From positions 372,001 through 436,000 of the forward strand of contig JAIOPN010000014.1 in the NCBI GenBank assembly GCA_021413865.1: a stretch of DNA of 64,000 nucleotides, in the 5' to 3' direction. Position 1 is the first letter of the stretch; each line of letters opens with the position of its first letter. The position numbers and the translations under genes were made by a program. This stretch comes from Planctomycetota bacterium (GTDB taxonomy: Bacteria; Planctomycetota; Phycisphaerae; Phycisphaerales; Phycisphaeraceae). The notes below the pieces were generated by a model that saw nothing but the letters and a program-made list of their open reading frames with translations, was not told the origin of the DNA and searched no databases. Positions 27,444-37,805 of this stretch are shown in pieces.

Positions 27444-28286
27444 TCAGAACGGTCTTGTCGCGGAGGGCGGCGAGGGGGGCGGCTGGACGGGTTGCAGTTC
27501 TTCCATCACGCGCTCCTCCGCGGGCACGGGGACCTGCCCCTTGGATTCCTTCTCTCGGTATCTGGCTTCCTCATCCGGCAGCGGGATCAGCTCCAGCCTG
27601 ATGACGTTGTAGAGCTCGCGCGTCCAGGGCGGGAGCTTCAACGGCCCGAGGTCCGGCGGCACGTACCGCATGTCCCACGGTGACAGGACCAGGGTGGTGT
27701 GCCCGAGGCCCGTCTCGGCGACGGCGGTGAAAATCTCCTCGATCGCCGGGTCGCCCATCGCCAGGCAGCCGACGGACGAGCTCCCGCCGTGGACCATGAT
27801 GTCGCCACCCAGGTTGGTCCTGTTCTCGCGCACCGCCTGGAGCCGGTCGTAGGTGTTGGGGTACGCGACCCAGAGCGCCAGGTGGAACCGGCTGTTGGGG
27901 TTGAGGTCGGCGATGCGATAGACGCCCTCGGGCACCTGCTTGTCGCCCTCTTGCAGCTTAGGCCCGAGCACGCCGCTGGCGGCGAGGATCGGGTAGCTCT
28001 TGATGAACTTGTATCCATTGGCGCGTGCGTCCATGGCGTACACCTGCAGCAGCCGCTCGTTCTTGATGGCGACCAGCTTGAGGTCCGCCGCCGGGTAGCG
28101 GACGCCCGCCGCCTTGAACGCGGGCAGCAGGCGTTCGCGCGCCGCCGGGCCGTATTGGTTCAGCCGCTCCTCCACCGTCGCGCCGCCCTTGAGCAGCACC
28201 CAGAGCCGGTGCCCGCGCGGCGTGAACGCCACGAAGGCCGCCAGGGCGAGCAGTGCGCCGATCAGAAATAACGCGCGTCGCCGCAT
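27444..28286 (-). CDS. YafK/L,D-transpeptidase-catalytic-domain protein
   Basis: The 280-residue protein has an N-terminal membrane anchor (RRRALFLIGALLALAAFVAF). A YkuD-type domain follows, with the signature MVHGGSSSVGCLAMGD near residue 180; its Cys is the expected nucleophile. The surrounding sequence (VYAMDARANGYKFIKSYPI) matches the YafK/DpaA branch. That branch cuts or forms links to peptidoglycan peptides rather than making classical 3-3 cross-links. The C-terminus is Pro-rich. It acts in the envelope. A CCAGAGT element separates it from the gene upstream. Which reaction it performs is uncertain. Confidence 0.85.
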   Translation of the reverse strand: MRRRALFLIGALLALAAFVAFTPRGHRLWVLLKGGATVEERLNQYGPAARERLLPAFKAAGVRYPAADLKLVAIKNERLLQVYAMDARANGYKFIKSYPILAASGVLGPKLQEGDKQVPEGVYRIADLNPNSRFHLALWVAYPNTYDRLQAVRENRTNLGGDIMVHGGSSSVGCLAMGDPAIEEIFTAVAETGLGHTTLVLSPWDMRYVPPDLGPLKLPPWTRELYNVIRLELIPLPDEEARYREKESKGQVPVPAEERVMEELQPVQPPPSPPSATRPF

Positions 28287-28302
28287 GATCTGAAATCCAA
28301 AT

Positions 28303-28377
28303 CCGAGTCCAGAGTCCAAAGTCGAAGAATTTTCCAGCTCTTTGACTCTGGACTCTGGACTGATTGACTCTGGACTA
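28303..28377 (-). repeat. CCAGAGT heptamer hairpin element, copy 2
   Basis: CGAGTCCAGAGTCCAAAGTC at 28304-28323 faces GACTCTGGACTCTGGAC and GACTCTGGACTA at 28344-28377. The terminal CTA (28375-28377) is the stop codon TAG of the leftward YhaM-type gene, as in the copy at 9676. Confidence 0.85.
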
Positions 28378-29388
28378 TTTTTCTTCGACCGTCGTCGGGT
28401 CGGGCCGGTAGAGCCGGGTTTCGAGCGCCCAGACCTTCTCCGTGAAGTTGCCGCCCAGCTCGGCCGCCTTCTCGCTCTCGCCGCGCGTGGCGACGATCGC
28501 CATGTGCAACTTCGCGTCCATGTTGTCCATCAGGCTCACCGCGATGGCCTCGGCCGTCGCGGGGATTTTCAACGCGCCGAACTCCGCCTTGCCGTGGTGC
28601 GACAAGATAATGTGGTGCAGCACGCGGAGCACCGGCTCGGGCACCTTCTGGCCCAGCGCGGCGCAATCCTCCGCCTTGCGCTGCAGCCAGATGACGCCGC
28701 GGGCCACGTGCCCGACGAGCTGCCCGTCGTCGCTGTAGCCGAACCCCGTCTCCCACGTCAGCTCCGTGCACTTGCCCATGTCGTGCAGCAGCAGACCCAT
28801 GAGCACGATGTCGCGGTTGAGCTGCGGGTAGAGCGGCAGCACCGCCTGGGCCAAGCGCAGCAGGCTCAGCGTGTGCTCGAGCAGGCCGGAGATGTAGGCG
28901 TGGTGCAGCGTCATCGCCGCGGGGGCGCGCTTGAAGCGGTCCATCAGGTCGGTGTCGTCGAGGTATTGTTTCGCCAGCGCCTTGATCGCCGGGTGCGTCA
29001 GGCTCTCCATCACCTTCGTGACTTCGGCGAACATCTCCTCCGGGTCGTACTTCGAGCAGGGGAGCAAATCCGCCAGTTCAACCGGCGAGGGGGTCGCCTT
29101 CTCGATCTGCTGGATGATGAGCTGCATCTCCCCCTGGTAGGGCTGCGACTGCGCGGAGATCCAGACGAAGCCGTCCGTCGGCAGCGTGCTGAAGAGTTCC
29201 TCGGTCGCGTTCCACATCCGCCCCGGAGTCCGGCCGGTCTTGTCGGCGATGAGGCACTTGATGAAGGGCTTGCCCGCCTTGGTCTGCCCGATCTGGCAGT
29301 TCTGGATCGCGTACACCCCCTCGACCAGCTTGTTCGCCTCCAGGTCCTTGATGAACGCGCGGCGCGAGGGCGGGGTCTGGGTGGGCAT
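28375..29388 (-). CDS. YhaM-type 3'-5' exoribonuclease (OB fold plus HD domain)
   Basis: The 337-residue protein begins with an OB-fold region (residues ~10-95, YAIQNCQIGQTKAGKPFIKCLIADKTGRTPGRMW). An HD phosphohydrolase domain follows: HHAYISGLLEHTLSLLRLA near residue 180, MGLLLHDMGKC near 215, and a later LHHIILSHHG. This order is that of YhaM, which removes nucleotides from RNA 3' ends. The start at 29388 is preferred because GGAG precedes it and because the longer frame would read through the terminator upstream. The stop codon is supplied by a CCAGAGT element. It is probably unrelated to iron-sulfur chemistry despite its place. Confidence 0.88.
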   Translation of the reverse strand: MPTQTPPSRRAFIKDLEANKLVEGVYAIQNCQIGQTKAGKPFIKCLIADKTGRTPGRMWNATEELFSTLPTDGFVWISAQSQPYQGEMQLIIQQIEKATPSPVELADLLPCSKYDPEEMFAEVTKVMESLTHPAIKALAKQYLDDTDLMDRFKRAPAAMTLHHAYISGLLEHTLSLLRLAQAVLPLYPQLNRDIVLMGLLLHDMGKCTELTWETGFGYSDDGQLVGHVARGVIWLQRKAEDCAALGQKVPEPVLRVLHHIILSHHGKAEFGALKIPATAEAIAVSLMDNMDAKLHMAIVATRGESEKAAELGGNFTEKVWALETRLYRPDPTTVEEK

Positions 29389-29433
29389 GGTTGGCTCCGG
29401 GGACACGATCGAAACGAGACTCATCGTAAAAAG

Positions 29434-29463
29434 AAAGCCCAGGCATAGCCATGCCTGGGCTTT
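29434..29463 (-). terminator. Hairpin terminator after the IscA-like gene
   Basis: A perfect 13-bp stem (AAAGCCCAGGCAT, loop AGCC, ATGCCTGGGCTTT); read leftward it is followed by CTTTTT. The same stem recurs at 50508-50537. It separates the Isc genes from the YhaM gene. Confidence 0.9.
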
Positions 29464-29496
29464 GCGGTTGATCAACTGTAACTCGCGCGAGCGGCC

Positions 29497-29829
29497 TCAG
29501 GCGCTGAACGAGCTGCCGCAGCCGCAGGAGCTGGTCGCGTTGGGGTTCGAGAAGACGAAGCCTCGGCCCATGACCTCGTCCTTGAAGTCGATCGTCACGC
29601 CGTTGAGGTAGAGGTAGCTCTTGGGGTCGCAGACGATGGTGACGCCGTTCTTCTCGAACTTCTCGTCCGTCTCGCGTTCCTGTTCGGTCAGGTCGAGCAG
29701 GTAGGAGAAGCCCGAGCAGCCGCCGCCCTTGACGCCCACGCGCAGGCGCACCTTGGTGGCGTCGAGCTCCTGCTGCTGGATGATCGTCTTGATTTCGCGT
29801 GCCGCGGTTTCTGAAAGTTCAATGGCCAT
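29497..29829 (-). CDS. HesB/IscA-family iron-sulfur carrier (ErpA/IscA-like)
   Basis: The 110-residue protein has the three conserved Cys: GGGCSGFSYLL near residue 38 and SSCGCGSSF near residue 103. These bind iron or a cluster in A-type carriers, which pass clusters to target enzymes. IscA and ErpA cannot be told apart by eye; the position after iscU favours an Isc role. A CCAGAGT element fills the gap to iscU and a strong terminator follows the stop. Confidence 0.93.
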   Translation of the reverse strand: MAIELSETAAREIKTIIQQQELDATKVRLRVGVKGGGCSGFSYLLDLTEQERETDEKFEKNGVTIVCDPKSYLYLNGVTIDFKDEVMGRGFVFSNPNATSSCGCGSSFSA

Positions 29830-29875
29830 GATGTAGCTCCTGTCGTTGTCTGATTATCGGGGTGATTCGTGTAAT

Positions 29876-29996
29876 AGTCCAGAGTCCAGAGTCCAGAGTC
29901 CAGAGTCCAGAGTCCAAAGTCAAGAGAGGCCGTGCGTCCTTTATCGGTTTCTTCGACTCTGGACTCTGGACCCGGGACTCTGGACTGTTTCTTTTA
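29876..29996 (+). repeat. CCAGAGT heptamer hairpin element, copy 3 (longest)
   Basis: AATAGTCCAGAGTC followed by five consecutive CCAGAGT heptamers, a 40-base spacer, then GACTCTGGACTCTGGAC and GACTCTGGACTGTTTCTTTT. It has the same two different ends as the copy at 9676 but the opposite orientation. It lies between iscU and the IscA-like gene. Confidence 0.9.
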
Positions 29997-30404
29997 TTTC
30001 GCGACCGACTGGGCCTGGCGGGCCTCCTGCTTCTTCTTGAAGTCGGCGATGGCGCTCTTGATGGCGTCCTCGGCCAGCACCGAACAGTGGATCTTCACCG
30101 GCGGGAGGCTCAGCTCCTGCACGATGTCGGTGTTCTTGATCTGGGCCGCCTCGTCGATGGTCTTGCCCTTCATCCACTCGGTGGCGAGCGACGACGACGC
30201 GATCGCCGAGCCGCAGCCGAAGGTCTTGAACTTGGCGTCCTTGATGACGCCGGTCTCCTCATCGACGAGGATCTGCAGTTTCATCACGTCGCCGCACTCG
30301 GGGGCGCCGACGACGCCGGTGCCGACGTTGCTGGCGCTCTTGTCGAGGCTGCCCACGTTGCGCGGGTGCTCGTAGTGGTCAACGACTTTGGGGCTGTATG
30401 CCAT
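29994..30404 (-). CDS. iscU: Iron-sulfur cluster scaffold IscU
   Basis: The 136-residue protein begins MAYSPKVVDHYEHPRNVGS, a textbook IscU start. The three cluster Cys are in GAPECGD (~37), FGCGSAIASSS (~63) and HCSVLAEDA (~107), and the conserved Asp is in APECGD. The usual LPPVK motif for HscA is present (LSLPPVKIHCS), although no hscA or hscB is in the window. It lies 62 bases after iscS. The C-terminus is slightly longer than E. coli IscU (KKKQEARQAQSVAK). Confidence 0.96.
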   Translation of the reverse strand: MAYSPKVVDHYEHPRNVGSLDKSASNVGTGVVGAPECGDVMKLQILVDEETGVIKDAKFKTFGCGSAIASSSLATEWMKGKTIDEAAQIKNTDIVQELSLPPVKIHCSVLAEDAIKSAIADFKKKQEARQAQSVAK

Positions 30405-30466
30405 GATCGGTTCCTTTCCTTCGTGAATCGCTTCTGTCTTCTCTGAAAATCAACTCATTACAGAAC

Positions 30467-31687
30467 TCAGTGGTGTCCCCACTCCACCGTGTTCGGGTCG
30501 ATGCCTTCCAACGCGAGTTCATACAGCGGGCTCATCTCGCGGAGGCGCTTCACGCCCTTGACCAGCGCGGCCAGTGTGTAGCGGACCTCTTCCTCGGTGG
30601 TGAACCGCCCCACGCCGAAGCGGAGCGAGCTGTGGGCTAGGTCGTCGCCGACGCCCAGCGACTTGAGGACGTAGCTCGGCTCGAGCGACGCGCTAGTGCA
30701 CGCCGACCCGGACGAGACCGCGACCTCCTTGATCGCCATCATCAAACTCTCGCCCTCGACATAGGGGAAGCTGATGTTGGACGTGTGGGGCAGGCGGCGT
30801 TCGCGGTGGCCGTTGATGTGGACGTGGTCGAGCTGCTCGAGCACGCCCTCTTCTAGGATGTTGCGCAGGGCCGTGAGGCGTGCGATCTCGGCGGGCATTT
30901 CCAGCCGCGCGATCTCGGCGGCAGCGCCCATGCCCACGATGCCCGGCACGTTGAGCGTGCCCGAACGCATGCCGCGCTCGTGCCCGCCGCCGTCGAAGAT
31001 CGGGGTCAGGCGCACCCGCGGCTTGCGCCGTCGGACGTAGAGGAAGCCCACACCCTTGGGGCCGTACATCTTGTGGCCCGACGCCGAGAGCAGGTCGATG
31101 CCCGCCGCCTCGACGTCGCAGGGGAGCTTGCCGACGTACTGCGTCGCGTCGGTGTGGAAGATGATGTCGTGTTCTTTGCAGAGCGCGCCGATCTCGGGCA
31201 CCTCGTTGACCGTGCCGATCTCGTTGTTCGCCCACATGATGGTCACGAGGATCGTGTCGGGGCGGATCGCCTTGCGGACCTGCTCGGCGTAGATGATGCC
31301 GTCGCGGCCGGGCTCCAGCCACGTCACCTCGTAGCCCTCTTTCTGCAGACGCTTGCAAGGATCAAGCACGGCCTTGTGCTCGTGCACCGCCGTGATGATG
31401 TGCTTGCCCTTGTCCTTGTACATGTCGGCGACGCCCTTGATCGCCAGGTTGTTCGACTCGGTCGAGCCGGAGGTCCAGACGATCTCCTTCTCGTTGGCGC
31501 CGATCAGCGCGGCCACCTGCTCGCGGGCCTTGTCCACGGCCTCCTCGGCCTCCCAGCCGAAGGCGTGGTTGCGGCTCGCGGCGTTGCCGAACTTGTTCGT
31601 GAGATAAGGCAGCATCGCCTCCAGCACGCGCGGGTCCATCGGCGTGGTGGCGTTGTTGTCCAGGTAGATTGGGAATTGCAGTGCCAT
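30467..31687 (-). CDS. iscS: Cysteine desulfurase IscS
   Basis: The 406-residue protein is a class V aminotransferase. The PLP Lys is in [12 protein letters not shown] (~205), the cofactor-binding His is in [11 protein letters not shown], and the long flexible catalytic loop [17 protein letters not shown] (~325-341) holds the active Cys and marks IscS/NifS group I. It takes sulfur from cysteine for IscU. The C-terminus ([21 protein letters not shown]) is close to that of E. coli IscS and would contact IscU. It is in one leftward transcript with iscR and iscU. AGGAAGGAAATAG precedes the start. Confidence 0.96.
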   Translation of the reverse strand: MALQFPIYLDNNATTPMDPRVLEAMLPYLTNKFGNAASRNHAFGWEAEEAVDKAREQVAALIGANEKEIVWTSGSTESNNLAIKGVADMYKDKGKHIITAVHEHKAVLDPCKRLQKEGYEVTWLEPGRDGIIYAEQVRKAIRPDTILVTIMWANNEIGTVNEVPEIGALCKEHDIIFHTDATQYVGKLPCDVEAAGIDLLSASGHKMYGPKGVGFLYVRRRKPRVRLTPIFDGGGHERGMRSGTLNVPGIVGMGAAAEIARLEMPAEIARLTALRNILEEGVLEQLDHVHINGHRERRLPHTSNISFPYVEGESLMMAIKEVAVSSGSACTSASLEPSYVLKSLGVGDDLAHSSLRFGVGRFTTEEEVRYTLAALVKGVKRLREMSPLYELALEGIDPNTVEWGHH

Positions 31688-31712
31688 GCTCTATTTCCTT
31701 CCTGACGCTTCG

Positions 31713-32168
31713 TCAGACCGTGACCGTCTCTTCCTTCGATTCCGCCAGGTCCGCCAAGGTCACCTCCGACAAGAAGCCCCTGATCCGTTGATTCAGCTTC
31801 CGCACCGGCCCGCGGATCGTGCAGCACTCCTGCATCGCGCACCCCTGCCCCAGGATCGGCAGCCCCTCGGAACACTCGGTGAACTTCACCGGCCCCTCCA
31901 TCGCCTCGATCACCTCCAGCAGGCTCACCGCCTCGGGGGCGACGATCAGGCGATACCCCCCGTGCGACCCCCGCGTCGAGCCGATGATCTTCGCCTGCGC
32001 CAGCTCCTTGAGGATGTTCATCAACAGGGGCAGCGGCATGCCGAAGTGGTCGGCGATCTTGCGGGCGCTGACCTCGTCCGGGGCGCCGGTTTGACCTGCC
32101 TGGCGCTGCTGGGCAAGGTAGGAAAGCGCGACCAGCGCGTAGTCGGTTTTGCGAGTCAGGTGCAACAT
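31713..32168 (-). CDS. iscR: Rrf2-family regulator IscR-like
   Basis: The 151-residue protein starts MLHLTRKTDYALVALSYLA; a TTG three codons upstream is less likely. A winged helix-turn-helix occupies residues 1-80 (ISxRKIADHFGMPLPLLMNILKELAQAKII, STRGSHGGYRLI). The cluster-binding region has ECSEGLPILGQGCAMQECC: four Cys, but spaced C-x10-C-x4-C-C rather than the C-x5-C-x5-C of E. coli IscR. It likely senses iron-sulfur supply and represses its own operon. A good promoter and a perfect palindrome lie just upstream. The role follows from its position ahead of iscS. Confidence 0.9.
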   Translation of the reverse strand: MLHLTRKTDYALVALSYLAQQRQAGQTGAPDEVSARKIADHFGMPLPLLMNILKELAQAKIIGSTRGSHGGYRLIVAPEAVSLLEVIEAMEGPVKFTECSEGLPILGQGCAMQECCTIRGPVRKLNQRIRGFLSEVTLADLAESKEETVTV

Positions 32169-32206
32169 GGCCTGCAAACCCCTGTGACCGCGGAGTCGTC
32201 CTAAAG

Positions 32207-32223
32207 TTGAGACTCCATCTCAA
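32207..32223 (-). promoter_or_regulatory. Candidate IscR/Rrf2 operator
   Basis: A perfect palindrome TTGAGA-N5-TCTCAA lies 39 bases before the iscR start, at or just after the predicted transcription start. A bound regulator there would block its own operon. This is inference. Confidence 0.55.
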
Positions 32224-32232
32224 ATCGACTGC

Positions 32233-32261
32233 ATATTAGTATCAGTTCAGTACGGATTCAA
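32233..32261 (-). promoter_or_regulatory. Promoter of the isc operon
   Basis: On the minus strand TTGAAT (32256-32261), a 17-base spacer and TAATAT (32233-32238) closely match the sigma70 consensus, with optimal spacing, in the only AT-rich stretch upstream of iscR. Confidence 0.7.
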
Positions 32262-32334
32262 CCCCTATTTTTTAGAACCATTCAAATAACGGATAATCCA
32301 CAACTTATGCACACAAGTGCCGGACGAATATGCA

Positions 32335-32628
32335 CTAAAACATGCCCGGCAGCTCCCGGTCCGCCTCCGGGAAGTACCGCCGGACCACCGAGCAGTCGAA
32401 CTTCGACATGATCTCTCCCGCCGGCTCCCGTGCCAACAAAAACTCGAAAACCGCCCGCACCACCCGTTCCGGCGCGACCCGGCCGTGCGACCAGAGGTCG
32501 TAATCCGACCAGCTCAGCGTGACGCGGTACTCATGGGTGGTAGTCCCGTGATGCACCCGGACCTCGTAGGCCCACTGGTTGGGCCCCTCGGTCTCGGGTC
32601 CGATCTCAATCTGGGCGGGCGTGGCCAT
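32335..32628 (-). CDS. Small hypothetical protein
   Basis: The 97-residue protein starts at an ATG at 32628. The N-terminal half looks beta-rich (WAYEVRVHHGTTTHEYRVTLSWSDYDLW). A helix follows (PERVVRAVFEFLLAREPAGEIM), then SKFDCSVVRRYFPEADRELPGMF. No known domain was recognised. Similar FDCSVxxRYFPE endings occur in short hypothetical proteins of several phyla, from memory. It lies upstream of the isc promoter, reads in the same direction, and its start region overlaps none of the ilvB leader. It is likely real but uncharacterised. Confidence 0.65.
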   Translation of the reverse strand: MATPAQIEIGPETEGPNQWAYEVRVHHGTTTHEYRVTLSWSDYDLWSHGRVAPERVVRAVFEFLLAREPAGEIMSKFDCSVVRRYFPEADRELPGMF

Positions 32629-32653
32629 GGGCAGATTGTCGTGGCCCGGGGCA

Positions 32654-32683
32654 TTGACCACAACCCCCGACAAGGGGTACACT
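32654..32683 (+). promoter_or_regulatory. Candidate promoter of ilvB and its leader
   Basis: TTGACC (32654-32659), an 18-base spacer and TACACT (32678-32683). The expected start of transcription is within a few bases of the leader ATG at 32693, which would make the leader mRNA nearly leaderless. Confidence 0.55.
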
Positions 32684-32692
32684 TGGGGGTCT

Positions 32693-32755
32693 ATGAGCCG
32701 CCCCACCCTTCCATCCCGTCGCGGTCTGCCGGTCTTCCCGGTCGTCGTTAGCTGA
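32693..32755 (+). CDS. Candidate Val/Leu-containing leader peptide of ilvB
   Basis: A 20-codon ORF (starts MSRPTLPS, ends VFPVVVS, stop TGA) lies 126 bases before ilvB. Its last codons are valine-rich, as in branched-chain attenuation leaders. An 8-bp inverted repeat, GGTCTTCC (32731-32738) against GGAAGACC (32758-32765), spans exactly the Val codons and the stop. A ribosome stalled on Val codons would open this stem. No U-tract terminator is visible downstream, so the mechanism (antitermination or translation control) is open. It is too short to be sure it is translated. Confidence 0.45.
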   Translation: MSRPTLPSRRGLPVFPVVVS

Positions 32756-32881
32756 GCGGAAGACCCGCATCCTGCTGCCCGATCCCCGCGACAACCGATC
32801 GTATCCACCACGCTCCCGCACCGTTTCCACCCGAATCCCCCCGGCGACAGGCACCCGCCACGCCCCCCGGAGTCCGCAGCG

Positions 32882-34675
32882 ATGACCACCCGCAAGAACC
32901 CCACCCCCAACCTCAACGCCTCGGGCATGAGCTCCGCCAGCAGCGGCAAGCCCACCGAGAAATACATCGGCCTCACCGGCGCCCAGATCTTCCACGAGCT
33001 GATGCACGAGCACGGCGTCGAGCACATGTTCGGCTACCCCGGCGGCGCCATCCTCCCCGTCTTCGACGCCATCCACGAGTCCAAGTACTTCAAGTTCATC
33101 CTCAACCGCCACGAGCAGGGCGCCGGCCACATGGCCGAGGGCTACGCCCGCGCCTCGGGCAAGCCCGGCATCGTCCTGGTCACCTCCGGCCCCGGCGCGA
33201 CCAACACCGTCACCCCCATCGCCGACGCCTATATGGACGGCACGCCCCTGATCGTCTTCACAGGCCAGGTCGCCACCGGCGCGATCGGCACCGACGCCTT
33301 CCAGGAAGCCGACGTCACCGGCATCACCCGCCCCTGCACCAAGTGGAACGTCCTCATCAAGGACGTGCGCGACATCCCGCGCCGCATCAACGAGGCTTTC
33401 CACATCGCCACCACCGGCCGGCCCGGGCCCGTGCTCGTGGACCTGCCCAAGGACGTCACCGCCACCGTGCTCAAGGAGGCCGTCCACGCCGACATCCACC
33501 TGCCCGGCTACAACGTCCGCGAGCTGGGTACCTCAAGCGAGATCGCCCGCGCCGCCGAGCTGATCAACCGCGCCAAGCGCCCGGTGTTCTACGTCGGCCA
33601 GGGCGTGATCCTCGCCGGCGCGACCGACCTGCTCCGCGCCTGCGCCAAGCGCGCCAACATCCCCGTGACCACCACGCTCCAGGGCCTGGGCGCGTTCGAC
33701 GAGACCGACGCACGCAGCATCCACATGCTCGGCATGCACGGCTCGGCGTACGCCAACTGGGCGATGCGTGACGCCGACCTGGTCATCGCCGTGGGCGCCC
33801 GCTTCGACGACCGCGTGACCGGCAACCCCGCCAAGTTCGCCCCCGCCGCCCGCCAGGCCGAGCGCGAGGGCCGCGGCGGCTTCATCCACTTCGACATCGC
33901 CCCCGAGCAGATCAACAAGGCCGTCCCCGTCACCATCGGCGTCGAGGGCGACGCCCGCAAGAACCTCGAGCTCCTACTGCCCATGCTCGAATCCAGCCCC
34001 CGCAAGGAGTGGTTCGAGCGGCTGCACACCTGGATGAAAGAGACCCCGTTCCGCTACAAGGACGACACCCGCGAGTTCCACATGAAGCCCCAGGCGGTGG
34101 TCGAGGAGCTCGACAACCAGACCGACGGTGAGGCGATCATCACCACCGGCGTGGGCCAGCACCAGATGTGGGCCGCGCAGTTCTACACCTTCAAGCACCC
34201 GCGCCACTGGATCACCTCCGGCGGCCTGGGCACCATGGGCTACGGCGTGCCCGCCTCCATCGGTGCCAAGCTCGCACGACCCGACAAGCACGTCATCAAC
34301 ATCGACGGCGACGGCTCCTTCTGCATGACCTGCATGGAGATGGTCACCGCCGCGCAGTACGGCATCGCCGCCAAGACCATCATCCTCAACAACGACTTCC
34401 AGGGCATGGTCAAGCAGTGGCAGGACAAGTTCTACGAGGGCCGGTACAGCCACACCGAGATGCACAACCCCAACTTCGTGGCGTTGACCGACGCCATGAA
34501 CTGCAAGGGCTTCCGCTGCTCCAAAAAGGCCGACCTGCCCAAGGTCATGGCCGACTTCCTCGCCCACGACGGCCCGGCCGTCCTCGACGCCCTGGTCGAG
34601 AAGCACGAGCACGTGTACCCCATGCTCCCCGCGGGCAAAACGGTGGACGACATGATCCTGGGTGATTTCAAGTGA
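32882..34675 (+). CDS. ilvB: Acetolactate synthase (acetohydroxyacid synthase) large subunit
   Basis: The 597-residue protein is a TPP enzyme. The N-terminal domain has FGYPGGAILPVFDAI (~50) and the catalytic Glu in NRHEQGAGHMAEGYARASGKPG (~76). The middle domain binds FAD-like structure (~215-360). The C-terminal domain has the TPP/Mg motif GDGSFCMTCMEM ... NNDFQGMVKQWQ (~477-510), typical of AHAS. It makes acetolactate for valine and leucine and acetohydroxybutyrate for isoleucine. No ilvN small subunit follows. An extra N-terminal ~30 residues precede the fold. A candidate leader peptide lies upstream. The downstream acyltransferase gene is only 33 bases away. Confidence 0.95.
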   Translation: MTTRKNPTPNLNASGMSSASSGKPTEKYIGLTGAQIFHELMHEHGVEHMFGYPGGAILPVFDAIHESKYFKFILNRHEQGAGHMAEGYARASGKPGIVLVTSGPGATNTVTPIADAYMDGTPLIVFTGQVATGAIGTDAFQEADVTGITRPCTKWNVLIKDVRDIPRRINEAFHIATTGRPGPVLVDLPKDVTATVLKEAVHADIHLPGYNVRELGTSSEIARAAELINRAKRPVFYVGQGVILAGATDLLRACAKRANIPVTTTLQGLGAFDETDARSIHMLGMHGSAYANWAMRDADLVIAVGARFDDRVTGNPAKFAPAARQAEREGRGGFIHFDIAPEQINKAVPVTIGVEGDARKNLELLLPMLESSPRKEWFERLHTWMKETPFRYKDDTREFHMKPQAVVEELDNQTDGEAIITTGVGQHQMWAAQFYTFKHPRHWITSGGLGTMGYGVPASIGAKLARPDKHVINIDGDGSFCMTCMEMVTAAQYGIAAKTIILNNDFQGMVKQWQDKFYEGRYSHTEMHNPNFVALTDAMNCKGFRCSKKADLPKVMADFLAHDGPAVLDALVEKHEHVYPMLPAGKTVDDMILGDFK

Positions 34676-34708
34676 GATGATCCCCGCCGCCTCATGTAAG
34701 ATGCCCCC

Positions 34709-35278
34709 ATGTCGCTCGTGAAAACCGTCGCGTGTGCGCTGGGGTGGCTGCGGGCGTTGCCCAACATCATCTGCCACGCGCTCGCCAGGCCGCTGCTCGG
34801 CGAGGCACGCGCCTTCACCGGCGGCAGCGAGTGCATCGCCCGCGTCCCCGGCACCATCGGCGTTTACGCACGGCAGGCGTTCTACTCCGTCACGCTGGCG
34901 CGCGTCGGCCGTAACGTGCACTTCGGCTTCATGAGCCTCTTCAGCAAACGCGCCGCGACGCTGGGCGACCGCGTGTACATCGGCCGGTTCTGCACCATCG
35001 GCTGGGCGGAGATCGGTGACGACGTGATGCTCGCCGACGGCGTGCAAATCCTCAGCGGGGGACATCAGCACGGCTCGGGCGCGGCCGAGGGCTCGACGCT
35101 CCGCGACAACGAGCAGACCTTCACCAAAGTGACGATCGGCAAGGGCGCTTGGATCGGAGCGGGGGCGATCGTCATGGCCGACGTCGGCGAGGGGGCGATC
35201 GTCGGCGCGGGGGCCGTGGTGACCAGGCCCGTGCCCGCCGGCGCGAAGGTCGGCGGCGTCCCGGCGCGCGACCTCTGA
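34709..35278 (+). CDS. Left-handed beta-helix (hexapeptide-repeat) acyltransferase
   Basis: The 189-residue protein has a helical N-terminus (residues 1-50). Hexapeptide repeats follow (VGRNVHFGF, LGDRVYIGRFCTIG, IGDDVMLADGVQIL), then a catalytic-type His in GGHQHGS (~115) and a final set, IGKGAWIGAGAIVMADVGEGAIVGAGAVV (~145-175). The order matches WbbJ/maltose-acetyltransferase-like sugar O-acetyltransferases. It is probably involved in surface-polysaccharide or small-molecule acetylation. It starts 33 bases after ilvB with a weak ribosome-binding site and could be cotranscribed, but there is no metabolic link. Confidence 0.85.
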   Translation: MSLVKTVACALGWLRALPNIICHALARPLLGEARAFTGGSECIARVPGTIGVYARQAFYSVTLARVGRNVHFGFMSLFSKRAATLGDRVYIGRFCTIGWAEIGDDVMLADGVQILSGGHQHGSGAAEGSTLRDNEQTFTKVTIGKGAWIGAGAIVMADVGEGAIVGAGAVVTRPVPAGAKVGGVPARDL

Positions 35279-35389
35279 ATCTATCCCCTCTTTCCATCCA
35301 CGCCCAGGGACGAGCCCGCGAGTCCCCGGGGGCCGTATTCGCCTTCCTCCCCCGCGCCACCAACCTTGCGATATAGTGTCCGGTCCTCC

Positions 35390-35416
35390 GAGGCAGGCGT
35401 GACGCCTGCCCCACCG
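35390..35416. repeat. GGGGCAGGCG palindromic element, copy 3 (partial)
   Basis: GGCAGGCGT and ACGCCTGCC form a 9-bp stem with a one-base loop, followed by CCACCG; it lies just before thrS and has lost part of the left arm. Confidence 0.75.
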
Positions 35417-35434
35417 TGGCCCGAGGTTTACCCC

Positions 35435-37618
<2,184 letters not shown>

Positions 37619-37805
37619 AATATTTCAGCCTGTCGCGCAGACCGGTTGCCCGCCAGCCCGCAATTGCAGCCGGGTGTCAACCACGATTTGCATCCGAAAG
37701 GGAAGATTTTCCTTGCTGTCCCCGCGCGCCCATGCGTAGAGTTGGGTGAGCAGATCACTTGTGCATCGACCTTCCGACCACCCACCCAATGCGAGGAGTC
37801 ATGCC

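Noticed and set aside
29876-29996. CRISPR-like short tandem repeats
   Set aside because: The units are seven bases long and contiguous, with no spacers of unique sequence and no cas genes.
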